A DNA stretch of 64,000 nt from Aulostomus chinensis (GCA_037954235.1 JBBMOA010000019.1:13769305-13833304); one strand, 5' to 3'. Positions 48,690-62,699 are shown, counted from the first letter of the stretch. A program made the numbers and translations. Notes: a model not told the origin generated them from the sequence alone.

Positions 48690-48945
48690 AGTGACCTTGA
48701 CCTTTGACCACCAAAATCTTTTCAGGACCTCTTTGAGTCCAAGTGGATATTTATACTATAAGTGATGAAATTTCCTCAACATGTTGCTGAGATATGGAAA
48801 GGATTGGAAGGATTTTATGTTCACCTGAAGTAACAATGACCTTGGACTAGCAGTTCATCCTTGAAAATTCTCTCTAAAAGAGGAGAAATTCTTTCAAGAT
48901 GTTCCAGAGATATCAGGAATGGGGCGTACAGACATACAGACGGAC
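48690..48945 (+). repeat. Dispersed fish repeat (TGACCTTGACCTTTGACC family)
   Basis: It starts CACAGTGACCTTGACCTTTG, then CCACCAAAATCT and GAGTCCAAGTGGATATTT, and ends GAGATATCAGG, ACAGACATACAGACGGACAA. I recognise this as a family scattered through many fish genomes, with the order ACCTTGACC, GAGTCCAAGTGG, GAGATAT, GGACGGACAAC. Its superfamily is not clear to me. A shorter tail copy lies at 57318-57372. Confidence 0.65.
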
Positions 48946-49364
48946 AACTATAATAAATGTGTCAGGGCTGCAAAGGTGTCAGTTACCACAGCTGTTAAGA
49001 GTTGTGTGGACTTCTGAGGGACGTTTGGATCAAATGATCCACCGATTGACATATTTTATGTTTGCTCTAGAGGGAATTCACGCAGTAAAAAAATAAGTCA
49101 GCCCATGTTTCAAGATAAACAAACTGATGGCTTTTGAAGCCAATTAGGATGTGCCCCTGTAACTGGAGTTTATTTTAACAGGCAGAAGATTCAGTGGCTC
49201 AACTCAGAGGAAAAGCCCCTGAACCTTCTTTGAAGTTCTTCTCCTAGTGGGTGGTAATGTGGCATGGCACGCACCCAAAACCCACAAACACAAAGATCAA
49301 ATAACGCCTGGCCTGTGTCCCTATTGTAGCATTCATTCACATACACACATGCAAACTCTCTCTC

Positions 49365-49365
<1 letters not shown>

Positions 49366-49399
<34 letters not shown>
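49366..49399. repeat. (AC)17 microsatellite
   Basis: Pure AC run followed by AG. Confidence 0.93.
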
Positions 49400-49402
<3 letters not shown>

Positions 49403-49699
49403 TTTGAGAAGCAAAGGGTTTTATTTATAAGTGGTAGCTCAAAATACTCTTTCAAGGGAAGCCAATCAGATGTGTCTCTTTTCTACCAGCGTTTATGTAT
49501 AGTTTTAATGCCTTAGATTTCATTCACATGAAGTTATGAGGAAGAGAATCTTCTGTCTCAACTTCAAACAAACTGAAGGAATATACATGTGTGTGTATTT
49601 ATGGCTTCTCTGTGTGTAATTTATATGCCTGAGGGTTTAGCTGCAGAGCCAGTGCATGACAACACACACTGAGCACTGGTGCCAACTGGTCTTTGACGT

Positions 49700-49700
<1 letters not shown>

Positions 49701-49791
<91 letters not shown>
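49701..49791. repeat. (AC)45 microsatellite
   Basis: An uninterrupted AC run of about 90 bp, the longest pure dinucleotide run in the window. The minus strand gives a Cys/Val artefact ORF. Confidence 0.96.
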
Positions 49792-49793
<2 letters not shown>

Positions 49794-50006
49794 TCAAACC
49801 TCTGTCCTGGATTTCCTTTTACTTAAAAACCATGAAATCAAAACAACACTGTGTCAAACCCATGAGATTGTTTTTTTTGTTGTGGGCATGATTGAGGGAG
49901 AAGTTAAAGAAGAACCAGGACGTCATCTTCAACTCATCAAATGCCAAGACAATGTCCAGAATTTTATGCTGGTTGTATCCACAGAATCATGTTTTTGTTT
50001 CTGTTA

Positions 50007-50057
50007 CCGCTGCTGCTGCTGCTTCTGCCGCTTCTGCCGCTGCTGCTGCCACTGCTC
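50007..50057 (+). repeat. CTG/CCG triplet repeat
   Basis: CGCTGCTGCTGCTGC, then CTTCTGC and CGCTGCTGCTGCC units, in all about 16 triplets with interruptions. Frames over it give Leu-, Ala- or Cys-rich ORFs; no exon context. Confidence 0.88.
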
Positions 50058-51370
50058 TCAGTTTCTGTCAACATTGAAGCTCTTTTTATTTCACCAAATT
50101 ACTGGAAACTTTGTGCATGTTCAGTAAGATCTAAGCTTGATCCCTTTTGTCTTTGGATGCTCTTGTCAACACTGAGTGTGCAGCCATGTTGGATGATTGA
50201 TGCACACACAATTTTAATGTTTCTTAAATGGCTTTGCTTCAAATCTTTCGGCTAAGAAATGTATTACCTGACATGTTGCACTTACTTGCAGCCATATTGG
50301 ATTATTGATTTTGAATTTTGAGTTGTCTTTTTTCCTGAAATTTTCAATTCAGATACATTGATTGCATTTTTTTTTCCAAAGTTAAGTGCACAGGGTTGCT
50401 AGATGAATAGTATAATAAAAATATCAGGTTCAAAGTTACAAATGTACTAAAAGTGCACCTGAAGTACAGTATAGCAGCACATCGGTTCTGCTGTTTTGCT
50501 AGCGTCAGCTTTAGCTGCTTTACCCGTTAGCTTCTTCAGTTTGGTCATGTTCAGCAGGGTATTGGTGAGTGTCTGTTGTGTGTTTTAATGGTTGTTTTGC
50601 CAACAACTTATTTGGGGTTCACAACGCTCGCCAATTGTTGTATATGTGTCTTCAGTCGCAGGGAAGAACAAAATATAACACCTTAAAATAATGAAAAAAA
50701 GTACACAAATGCTTTCCAACAAAATTTATCTTTACTGTCATGTCATAATCTGTGTTTATTAAATGCCCACAAGTTTCCAGCCTTTGCCCAGCCTTTGACT
50801 AAAACCAGTTACATTCAACATCCATTGATGAAGTGTAAAATATACAGGATATAAATAATGACGTAGAGGTGAAAAATGCTACGCGCATTCAAAAATATCT
50901 TGTCATCACTTCTATGACTTTCCTCAAATGCATTAACTCCTCTGTTTCTGTACAACCCCATTTAGACACGTCACAAATGCAGGTATTTCTAATGTAACAA
51001 AAATGAAAAAATAAGTTTTTTTCCCTACTGATTTCAAAACACCTTTATAACTACTTTTTAAAGCTCAAAAAGCATCCTGTATGTGGTCCTAAACTATTTA
51101 TAGGCTTTATATAAGTTCAGACTCTGCTTCCAGTCATCATAATAAAAACATCTGACCAAAAAAACAAACAGTCAACATCAAACGCAGCCAACCTCGAGGA
51201 AACCTAGAGGCAGGATATTGCAATTCTGGGAACTTACAAAGCCAGCAATAATTTGCAGATCCATCCCAGTAAACAGAAGAAGCAGCACAATGCTACTAGG
51301 AATGTTCTCAGAACAGGTTTGGATTTCTTTAAGCCTGAACCCAGATATTGTTGCTCTGATGACAGCCACA

Positions 51371-51374
<4 letters not shown>

Positions 51375-51416
<42 letters not shown>

Positions 51417-51430
51417 TGCGTGCGTGTGTG
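51375..51430. repeat. (TG)n microsatellite with CG-containing end
   Basis: TG run (51375-51412) changing to GCGCGTGCGTGCGTGTGTG. Alternating purine-pyrimidine throughout, a candidate for Z-DNA. Confidence 0.92.
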
Positions 51431-54400
51431 CTGTCCATCAGCATGCATTAATCTACTACCATGTGTGCTGCTCTGACAACAAGAAGCATCTTTTCAGCTT
51501 CAACACACAAATGTGCTCATCCCTGCAAGGATTCAAACTTTCCCTGGTTCAGGTTCACATATGAACTCTTTCACCCTGCAGCGCATGGAAAATCACCTGC
51601 TATGTTGGCGCTTTTCTAACAAAAAAAAAGGGCCATCAAAACAAGAACAACAAAGAAGTTTTTATTTAGAAACCCCCACAGCACCAAGCTGTGAAAAGTA
51701 CAACCCAAACCACTAGGTGATGAGCAGTTGTTGTGACATCACTGAGGGTTATCAGAGAAAAGAGTACCAGAAGGGGAGAAGAGGAGGTGTGTGAATATGG
51801 TGAATGTGTGTGTCTGCAGTAAAACATCAGCTGTTTGGGGATGTGCTGTTTTATTTATAAGGGAAACAATAACGCTGCTGCAGAGAAGCGACAGCCCCCG
51901 CTGTTTATCACCTGATTCCTTCAGAACCATAAACCAAACCTGCAGTCGTGAGCTTCAGACCACAGGAGAGTCCAGCTTCAGGCTAAAGAACTGCGAGCTG
52001 AATTGGACAAAATGAGGTGCACGGGGAGCTTGCTTGCTTCGCTATCTGGCAGTCTGGGGAATCGGGTCAAAGTTCAAGCTTTAGTGATACTTCAGGACTA
52101 GGAAGGAAACAAGTTGTTGAGAGCCACACATGCACACTTCTAAACAACTCAGGGAGCTTGTTCATGTGTGAAAATATATGCCCAGGCATGTGTAGGAACC
52201 ACTTTATACTAGTCTACACCTTACTTGTCTCCATCTTCATTGCGAATGCATTTCTTTCTCCATGCTAACTGTCGTGAGGTTGGCGGCATTTCTTTTGATG
52301 CGTGCGTGTGCATGTTTCAACTACCGTCCTGTGGATCATTCTGCGATGCTATATGGTAATAGCATGGCCCTGCAGCATAGCTAAGTGTGTAAGTGTATAC
52401 TCTGAGTATGTTCAGTAGCTGCAGTCAGATCCAAGAGGAGCTCATGTTACACCGGTGACAGTATGAGCCAGCTGGAAATGGAGACGAGGACTTGATCTAT
52501 TTATATTTGACAGAAAAAATAACTGTTAATTTATTACACAAATATTCAGTCTTTGTCCTTCAATCATTATTAGAGCTGTGCAATAAAATCATTAATATGA
52601 AGCATAAAATCATGGACTACCTCGGTGGTGCAGAGCAAGTTGTACTTTCAGCTCTATTTTGAAATCGTCAGTAAATGATCGTAATATTTATCATGGTATA
52701 TTATATCACATCACATCCAGATAAACTTAAATTGTGACCCATGTATTGCTATTTGTTTATTAATTCTTTCTTACTTTCTATTATTTCTTTCTGTAAATGG
52801 CTTCAAAATTAAGAAAGGAAAATATGTAACAAAGTAATATGATTATAAAATTATAACTAATTAACTAATAATGGCTCGTGGAGAAGAGGTGGGATTACAC
52901 CAGTGTGTAGTTGACAATCTTGAACAGTGCTGCTTTTTATTTTGTGCAACATTGTTTTCCGTAGAAGCATTGTATTCTTATCTATCTACTATTTTCGACA
53001 TGTTTAAAACAAATTTCCGTCCAATCCAATACTAATCATCTTGTACAGTCCTTATACCCAGCCCTTAAATCGATAATATAATAGATAATGATCTGCAGTT
53101 TACTACACAAATGAAGTCATACAAAAACAATATCTGCAACATAATCATGTTGCAAAAAATAAATAGATAAACCCTTTTTTTTTTTAAAGGAAAATCAATA
53201 ATAAAACAAAACTGACTGAGCAATCGCATGAGCGATACAAACATGCATGAGCAAGTGCATGTATCCATGTACTGCCTGCTTAGGAAAGACAAACTGTTTG
53301 CTGTTTCCTGAGGCACTGATTCCTTATCTAGCCAACTCTGCTTGATAATTTTACAGATGGGCAAAATCAAGATTGTAGCAAAACAGAGAAAGCCAGATTA
53401 AAGACAGAGAAAACCCTCAGGCCCTGGAATACAATTAATATGTTTGGTATCATGCTGACAAAATCTGATAAGATCGCTTGATAACAGCGTGGAAAAATGC
53501 ACAAGTCTTACGAGTATGACTGAGTGTGAGTAAGGTGCGGGGTTCCTATTTGCCTGAGCCGTGCTTCAAATAAAAGCGATGCTTATAGAGTTCAAGGGAG
53601 GTTCTGAAAAGTCAATTTCGATACAACTGCACTAAATTGCGCTCTAACAGTCCAACGCATATATGAGCAAAATCCTGAAGTACTCAGAATTGCATGGTAT
53701 GTTGGTAATGTTGTCTTTTGTGTGATTGGTCGATTAATTAGCTGACTGAGGGCAAGTGAACGAATCTATACATACTGAATATTCTTTGAGTAATTTTTAA
53801 TTTAAAGAAAGCCAAAGGTGTTATTTTACACTTTAAGTTCACGCAATAACCATTTATTATTTTTACATGCATCTGGAATAAAGTAGTTATTTTAAGTAGT
53901 AGTCATTAATTCAACCTTTGATTTTGATCTAATCTGCTTGTTACCACTGAAAATTGTATCTCTGTGATCCTGTAGAAAGGAAAGAAGCCTGTGCAGACTG
54001 CAGAGTGAGACCTTGAGGGTGAATGGCTTCTGCGGATACAAGACTCCTACATATGCAAACATGTTGGTCTTGTCACTTCAACTGTCTTGCTGCAGACACT
54101 CTTCACAGGCTGAGCGCAGCACCATTTACTCACCGACTGTAGCTTCCATTCTGTTCCCATATTAATGAATGTGAGTGTCAAAGCAAGTGCGGATTACAAA
54201 CGGGCTGTCAGACCTGAGGATTTGTTTTGCAGCTCCAAGTTAAATGAATGCCAGCATCTAAATAAAATCAATGACTCTGCAGCCATAGCCTGTGTTAAAT
54301 GTTAAGATTTATTTCAAATTTGTAGGAGAGAGTGGACTAGAGTATCTATTTCTGCATATAATAAGTGTACTTACTAACAATTATGTAGTCAACACATTCT

Positions 54401-56563
54401 AGACTAACCACATCAAGTTATATGAGAAGATGGTGACATGTGTGAGAGAGTCAACATATTCACAATAATGTGAATATTCAACAACTGCAAAAAAAAGAGT
54501 GGGCTGATATGACAGTTGCTTGAAGGTTCTCTGGTTGGCATCGACAACTTATGCTGAAATATTTGATCTTTCCATGACCCAGTTTGCATACTGTATGGCT
54601 CTACTCCAGCTCCTCCTCACACTCCCGTTCCACAAATACAAAAAGTGTCTATTTGTATAAATGGAAAGTCTAACAGGACAACGGCATATCAGAGCTACAA
54701 GGCTTTTTTTGCTTTCATGAAAGAAAATAAATGAAAAACTCATCAGCTTAGGGTCACTGGTCACCACGCAAACAAAATCAACTTGTATTGCCTATAACTA
54801 CAAACTAGAACATTTGCCAAAGATTACCAGAATGATATATATGAGAGTTTCTGAGACATTTCACAGGAACGCACGTTTACAATAATAACCAAAAAATGCA
54901 TGTTTACAACTCACATTCAATTCCATTTAAAACTTGCATATTAAGACCTGAAACAAACAATTGCATTTAGATCCAAACGTGAATCGAAACTTATTCTACT
55001 CAGGGCTGCCACGGAAATCAAACAGCAGCCTCTGGCTGCAATGTTCTGTAATCCACCTCCTCTCCCTCCTGCTCTACATGCACTACCTCACTATAGATAA
55101 CACCCGAAGACGTAGTTCATCCCTGAGACTGGATCATGTGACGGTCACTTCAATGGTAGTACATTTTGGGTGCTTGCATTTAATGACTTGTGTGACTTGT
55201 GACTCCATGTGTCTGCGTCCTGTGTTCAGTGGGTTAAATGCAAAAGACTAATTTTGTTCTATTCACTCACAATACAGACTTCTTGTCTTATTCCTATTTG
55301 ACCCTGTACGAACCTCACACACATCTGGAGTCCACTGCTTTGTGCCTTGCTACTCCTAAAGCAACGACTAACATCAGTGAAGCTGCCTGTGGTGCTCAGT
55401 GAAGGAACAAACGACAATAAGATAATGCAAACCTCCCCTTTAACCACTGCTTTTATTCAAAGTTCTTTGCTTCTTTGTTTTTCATCATCCATATGCTGTG
55501 TTTCTGATTGTTTCATTCTAATTCTGTCACTGATTTTTCGTGTTTCTTTTACACTCTTAGAGTTGCCCAAAATGTGAAAATAAGTCTGTGTCTGCATAGG
55601 ATCGTTTAACCTACATAAAAAGACAACAAAGGAATTATCAAGTATATAGTGTATCATTTGATAGCTACAAAGCCTATGTGCTGCCTTTATGGATGCTATT
55701 TTTGTCCCTATGGGTGATAAAGAGAAAAGTCTTCCTAAGAGCCAGACATCATGATGAAATAGTTCAACTTTGTTTAAATAAACAAGGTCAAGAAGCAGAA
55801 TGGCTTTGCCTTATTCATGCGACATTCATCATTATCGGTTAAAACCTTGTTAGTCTCTGTCCTCCATCTAAACGTGATGTTATCACGGTGTTCTAAAATA
55901 GACAGACTAAGGTGAGTCGTCAGCTGTCGAGTAGGCAGCTGGTACTCGGGGAGCTCTTTGAATTCAGAATTCAAGAGTTCTCTGCAGCGTTGCACCAATC
56001 GATCAAGACAGAATCATAGTGATTCAAGAATCTGTAACTCACAGTAAAAAAAAAAAAACAACTTGCAACTTTGAGACTGTTCTTCTAATCAGACAGTAGA
56101 CTGTACCTATATCACAATAAACCTTGTCGAGGGTACACGTTAATTAGCGAGTGTCACTCTGCCATGAGTGTTACTGTTCTCTTTCTGTTCAGGTTCCTTC
56201 TACTTCAGGCATGTTCCAGTGGACCAAAAACTACGGGTAAGAAGTTCAGACCATTACAGTTGTCCAGTTTTTAATGGCAACTTAAGCAGCTCAAGTCCAG
56301 TCAATAAAAGTCAGTGATAAAATGCAAGATAAAATTTTCAGGTTTTCCACCAACAATTCATGGTCCAGGCATACCTGCGTAGATCAAACAGTGACGTGTT
56401 TAGTCCTGACAAGCACGATCTACATTTGTGTAAGTTGAGAAGAATTGTACCATTGTGAGGATGATTTGCTGTTCGAGGATACTTTACTGTGCACTTGCAT
56501 CACATACTGTACCTGTTTGATACAACAAGCTTCATCTCATATTGGTTATGTGTGTGTGTACGT

Positions 56564-56565
<2 letters not shown>

Positions 56566-56603
<38 letters not shown>
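56566..56603. repeat. (GA)n microsatellite
   Basis: GA run interrupted once by GCGA, preceded by a short TG run. Confidence 0.92.
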
Positions 56604-57317
56604 ACAAGCGCAAATCAATGTGCTGCGGGCAGCTCTACTATGAAATAATGGACACAGTCATGTTGGTGGCTGCCATAAATAAATCACTGTTTGTGAAACA
56701 CTACTTTACTGACGGCTTCCGCCAAACACCTTCTTTGTTCTGACGGACCAGGCACCTTTTAGTGCCTTACTCCCTCTGACGGTGTGGTTACATCATTGCC
56801 ACTTCAGATTTGTACCAGTCAGCACAGCACCATCCAAATGCAGACCCCAGGGCTAATTCATATCAGTGCACAGACCATTTATGCCACCCACCCGAACTTA
56901 AGAGCTGTGTTTGTAGACAGGCAGTGTTTGAACAGACTGTGGTACTGTCTGACACACTATTTGGACAATATTTCACTGCAGGAGGGCATGCATTGCATCA
57001 TCATGCCCAGAAAAATGCAGTTAACAAGGCAAAGACCATGGTAACCCTTCTTTCCTGTAGAAAAACTGTAAAGCAAGAAAGAGTCAGTGAGGACAGAGTC
57101 TTGGAAGCTAGAGGAAACTGACAAGAAGAGGCCACAGCGCATTCACAAAAGTCCAACAGTCAACAGTTTACGAACAATCTATTAGTGGTGTGATCGAAAT
57201 GTGTATGCTTTTTTAATTTTTATTTTATTTATTCTTTTTTTTTTTTTACAGTTCTTTTCAGTGCAGATGTTTATTTTCCAACATGCAAGGTGTCTGGGCC
57301 AGATTTGGGCCACATAT

Positions 57318-57372
57318 GAAGAAATTCCCACAATTGGGATGGAGGGACAACCTGAAAGCATAATGCCTTGGG
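57318..57372 (+). repeat. Tail fragment of the TGACCTTGACC dispersed repeat
   Basis: GAAGAAATTCCCACAATTGG, then GATGGAGGGACAACCTGAAA and GCATAATGCC, match the end of the family as I remember it (GAAATTCCCTC... GGACGGACAACC... CATAATGCC). The 5' part is missing. Confidence 0.5.
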
Positions 57373-58875
57373 CCTACAGCTTTCCTTTTTATTCCATCCA
57401 AACAAAGAAAATAAATTCTTGTGTCTCACCAAAGATTGGACGGGCTGCTCCTCCTGCTCTGTTTTTAGACTTTTTTTTTTTCCCCCTTAATTTGCACAAG
57501 ATTCAAGACTTGATTCTCCTAATCTTTATGAGCTGATTCTTCATATGAATACAGAATCTGTAGGCAAGGAAAAAATGTTGGAACAGGGAAGCTCCTGGTT
57601 TCCGCTTGAGTAGCTTTGACCAGTCACGTTGGAGCTGACCTCGGTTGTGTCCATGTAAAAAGTCCTATGGACTATAAAAGAGACAAACATATTGACCGAA
57701 ATGGAAGGTCAGAAAAATGGCTGTAGTCTGACAATTAAATTTTTCATTGTCTTTTCTTTGACTTATCTGCTTACTTATCTGAGTGTTAACTGTCCACTTT
57801 TCAAACACTGCTTGTATTCATCAACTGTCAACTACATGCTAACACCTCAAGTTGCTGCACGAGCAGTAAACAATGAGCAGCTGATGGGACAAGGAAGTTT
57901 TGGACCGGGTATCCACTGGCTACACTAGACCTCCAAAATACTGGCCCTTCTTCCCAGAGGCTTAGTCATCAGATGGAGTTGTTGGGTTCAAAGATTATGA
58001 TTTGCCAAACATAGCTGCAAGGACTCAAGTTTGACACTTTTACTGTCACACGGTATACATGATGCACTATCGTCATATTGCCAAACCCAATCAAGTGCCG
58101 ACAGGAATGACATCAACAACACGATCCAAGGAAAAGAGGCTTGTCTGGGCCATAATGATACACTGAGACATTAAACTAGGTCAAACTTCAATTAAAAACT
58201 GGACAGATTTGAGGGTTCTAAAATGTGTCAGGTTTAGGAAGGCGTGTGTTTGTGTGTCTGTGTTTCGGACTGGAATTATCTGGGCCATGGAAGGCCTTTC
58301 ATAGGGGATTTGTTTGATGAAATTTCAAGTCAATTCAAGTAGAGTTTACAGTGCTTGGAAAAAGCACTGATCATTATATTACTTGTTCGTTTTGTGGAGG
58401 ATATGTAATTAGTTTAATTGTCACTCAGGGATAGACATACTGTGAAATAACTCTGTTTGATTGTCTCCCACGGGCTGCAGGGGGAAAACAGCAAATACCT
58501 CATTAAACAATGAATAATTACTGAACAGGCACCTCAAGATACAATCTTGACTGTAACAGTCACTCTCCAAATTAATGTGGCTCTGTATTGTGCTGTGCTA
58601 CATAGTGATTCTGCTCTCAGTAGAATTGTCTGATTAGCGTGCTTTAATGCATGCTTTTAAAATAAATCCTATAAACATATTTCCCACAGATATTGGCCAA
58701 ACACCAAATGACTACCAAATGCACAATCTGTCTCCCTGTATCTTGATTCAGTAGTAAGACATGCAAACATACCCTTTACTCTGAGAGCATACAGTGCAGA
58801 AAGTTAATTCAAAAGCACACATCAAACGCACCCTCAGAAACTGTTTTGCTTTTCTCTCTTGGCCTGTTTTCAGTT

Positions 58876-58892
58876 GGGGGGGGGGGGGGGGG
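58876..58892 (+). repeat. Poly-G run (17 G)
   Basis: Seventeen consecutive G on the plus strand. Confidence 0.9.
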
Positions 58893-60429
58893 CGTCTGTT
58901 CTTTGGTTGAGTAAAAGTTAGGTGAAAAGCCAGAAGTGCATATCACTTCTGTGTCAATGTCAGATTATTATGCCTCTTGCTCAAGGCAACAACACTTCTC
59001 TTTATCCTAAAAAAGCACACATACAGTACATGCATAAACACAACATTTACTACCATTGTGCCTGTCTCACAAGGCAAAAATCTGAGGAGTCTTGTTGCTT
59101 CTTTGACTTTTCATAGGTTTTAATGTCTGGGACATTTCAGCCTCAACATGCAAGCAGCAAATCTCAAGAAACCCCTGTAATTACAGGAACGGGTCAGTTC
59201 TTTGCATAGCATGGGCGACCCAAACCTTGATCTTGAAAATGACTGGAAAAGGGGGTAGGATGTCTCTCTTAAAATAGGATGGCCACATTGATGGATTTCT
59301 GACAGCATGGGGAGCCTGAGAGTGAGCCAGCTGAACCCAGAGTTACGGTAAGTCATAAAACTGGAAAGAGTGAAAGGAGGAACAGGAAAATTAAATGTAG
59401 CTGCTATTGCTGCTCATTTGCTTGCATATCTTTCTTCTTACTACTGTTTACCCACATTTAGTTACGCAAAAGATGGATGTTTGTGCTGAATTAACTATTT
59501 GCACTCAAGCTTTCTCATCTAGATTTTCAATGACAGGAGCAATACAAAAGAAAGACAAATTCACACAATACACCTTTTGAACAGACATTTAACAGGTAAA
59601 GCAATGGTGACCATGTAGAATAAACCAATGACTGAATTCTGTTATTTCCAGATAGAATACAGTCATTATCAATGTTCTTACACCTGTGCACTTTAAGACG
59701 GAATGTCTGCTGTAGATTAATTGCATTCCCCAAGTTTCTCCATCATTGTTATCAGCAATCTCTATGCCTGGCTAGTTACACATTGGCTTGGCATGCAAAA
59801 GATCTCAAAGTTTGTTCCTCTCGCATGACATATTGAGGCATTTGCATGATTGCAAAGTTACTTGAGTGATAGGATACAACCCATAACAAGGACTCCAGAC
59901 CGCGACATTTTAGTTGCACTTGGCACTTGTTTGTAGACAGAGCAACAATTTTTAGATAGATAAGAAGCAAGCTTAACACTTGGGAACAGCAAGAATTACA
60001 AGCTCCAAGTCAGAGCAGGTATGATGTACACAAAAATAAGCTTGAACTTCATGAAAGTCTTAGTTGCAATCTTGTACATGCCAGTGCGATGCAGCGTTCC
60101 CGATTGAGATGCATCTTACAGTCTAAGTCTTGCTATCGGACCACTGTGCCATAATAGCTGGAAAGATTAACACCACTGACTTGAGACCAGAACACCTACA
60201 GTCCATCAAGACAGGAACCAGTCAAGCCAAGTCCACCACCACCCGACAACACAGAGCCACCTCACTGCTAGTGTGATCCACCAAGGAACCAATGCATCCA
60301 ACTGCAATGTTATGGGATCCGGGGGGTGTCTAGTTTTACATGAACAAATAAATATTATAAGGTGATTACAAGAACTAGGCCAACCTTTGAAATGATGAAG
60401 AAGAAGTCTATTGTTATTGTACATAGATA

Positions 60430-60575
60430 CAACCAGTGCACCCCACGCTGACATGGAGAGAACATGCAAGCTCCACACAGAGAGGACTAGGATTCTAAAC
60501 TGGGGCATTCTTGCTGCAAAGGCAACAGCGCTAACCACTGAGCCACCCTGCTGTGCCATGAAAACCCACCGATTA
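60430..60575 (-). mobile_element. SINE family A head, truncated, reverse orientation
   Basis: Reverse complemented, it reads GGGTGGCTCAGTGGTTAGCG, CTGTTGCCTTTGCAGCAAGA, TAGAATCCTAG, then GTGTGGAGCTTGCATGTTCT. This is the tRNA-like head and first body block of the SINE at 18878-19258. The ACTGGTGACCTGTCC tail is absent, so the copy is 3'-truncated or was later deleted. The 132-codon minus-strand ORF across it is an artefact. Confidence 0.72.
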
Positions 60576-62496
60576 AAGGGAAAGGAGAGCATAGAAAAGC
60601 ACATACCAAAAAAGAAAGCACGTAAGGGACAGAGGTTCTGAGTTGAAGCACTGGCTTCAGTATCATGATGGTGAGGCTGTGGTGATCAGTTGAGAAAATT
60701 CTAGATGTCAGCTATCAAAGTTTATCTAGAAATCCATACGTCATCGTACAGGAGTCTTGCAGCTGCCATCAATCAAGCCGACTGCCCTGCTACAGCGGCA
60801 GCCACGAGGTGTCTTGAGACCCCGTTGATTTGGTTTCTAAGAAAATCATAAGCTCATCAGCAATCCTGACAAGCTCCTTAAAACCAGCGAGTCTCTGGAG
60901 AACTTTTACATTTAACAAGGCTGAGGTGACAGTGTGGATGGGAACAAATTGAAGGTTTGACATTTTCTAAGGAACTGGGAATGTGCTGTGCAGTATATGA
61001 CATGCTGTACATCAACTCTGTCAATCTTTATCGAGAAATACTGGCTCCAAATTTTGAGTTCGCTTCCGTATAACCATTTTCTTGAAATAATCTCCTTGCC
61101 CTGGTTATGAGTCCCATGATGCATTTCTACAGACAGAAGGTCATACTGCATGATGGAAGTGGGACAGCAGAGCTAAAAGTATCCTAATGATCCAAGCTAA
61201 GTGTGTAATAACAGACTTGCATCAAAAGAGACTTTCTGGTGAGAGTTAAATGCCTTTATTCCTTGTCACCCACAGAGCTGTTAATAAATATCTAAGCAGT
61301 GAATCATCTGGTTCACAGTGTCTGATAATATCAAAGGAAACATTTATTTTTTCGTTCACATATTTGCTGAAGCCTGTTCTTTCTCCTCATTTTACATATG
61401 CCTTGTTTACTCGACCCCTAGTTATTTCAGTGCAATGATCCCTCCATGGTACCTCCCCTCCACTGTCACTGCATCCAATTTTCTCTTTGAGCCCCCCTCC
61501 ATCCCTGGGCCTCTGGGTGTAATCAGAAAGACCATGATGTGCAGGTGGAGGAGAGCCTCCTACGTGAAGAGGAGGAGGAGTGGGAAAGCGAGAGGTATGA
61601 ATATAATACTGATGAAATGCACACAAATTTGAAGCAAACACTGCTAATGACGCCGGCCGTACTGTACAGGCGACTGAGCTGTAGGAGAAGAAGGGCTTAG
61701 AAATGAAATGATTTCCATATTATTCCCTTCTGAACAAAAACTGAATTATTAAAATGAACATTTTCCATCTTCCGCACCAGTTTCATACTAAAAGTTCCTG
61801 AAACATTGCAGGGTGAATGAAAGAGGACTGATAGAGAGAAGGAAAAGGGTTCAAGCAGCAGAGGGTGGATATGTCCATGAGTCAGGACCCAAACCAGCAG
61901 CCCCCGTGTTGGCAGGGACCACAACAGACTGCAGAATTACCTTTGTCCAGGAAGGTTATAAATCAAACAGCTTTGCATTCAGGGGAACTGTTTTATAAAT
62001 AAAGTAGTTTAGTATCATCTGAACAAACACTCTAATATCAAACTACAAAAGACCAATTAGTGATGCCACTGCCATACTAATTTACAGGGCTAAATGGATG
62101 CCCCAACCAAGATCCTGTGATTTGTTTGCAACCTTCTTAAAGTGAAAAAGTAAAAGCTAGCAAATCTTTGGCCCAGATTCATTTCAGGTGGACAGACCTT
62201 TAAATTGAACTAGCGTACTTTAGTGACAAGCTGTGATGTCTTTTTGGCTCTGCGCCCCACCCACCTACCCACAAATGCGAGACACCACAAACCTATCACA
62301 GCAACAGCAACTTCCAAATGAATCCAGAAAGAAAAGTCCTTCTGGGACTAAAGATCCTTGTGGGACTCATTCATATCAAAATACAGTTTTGCTAGATTTT
62401 ATTTTTAAAAGTGCATCTTGTTTAACGTTCATGAATATAATCGATTTTTGTTGTCACTCCTTGAAGTACTTTCAAGTCCTCATCATTTTGATTCCT

Positions 62497-62535
62497 TGTG
62501 TGGGTGTGGGTGTGGGTGGGGGTGGTGGTGGGGTG
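62497..62535 (+). repeat. G-rich (TGTGGG)n-like repeat
   Basis: TGTGGGTGTGGGTGTGGGTG continues into GGGGTGGTGGTGGGG. Four or more G-triplets on one strand suggest quadruplex potential. It is not the vertebrate telomere repeat TTAGGG. Confidence 0.85.
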
Positions 62536-62673
62536 ATGGAGGTACCAGAGCAAAAAGGGGGCGCCCACCGCTCCAGAGGAAATGATGCCAGATGGTGTTC
62601 TCATTGAAGAAATTAAATGGTGAAAATGAGAGTGAGAAATGGACTGGTGGGATGTGGCTGTGCTTCCAGGCGA

Positions 62674-62699
62674 ACACACACACACACACACACACACAC
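62674..62699. repeat. (AC)13 microsatellite
   Basis: Pure AC run. Confidence 0.92.

Noticed and set aside
54961..55251. Candidate first exon of MMP17 around this AT-poor stretch
   Set aside because: The minus strand shows no Met plus hydrophobic core ending at a phase-0 donor.
60206..60604. 132-codon minus-strand ORF
   Set aside because: It runs across an antisense SINE head and flanking DNA.
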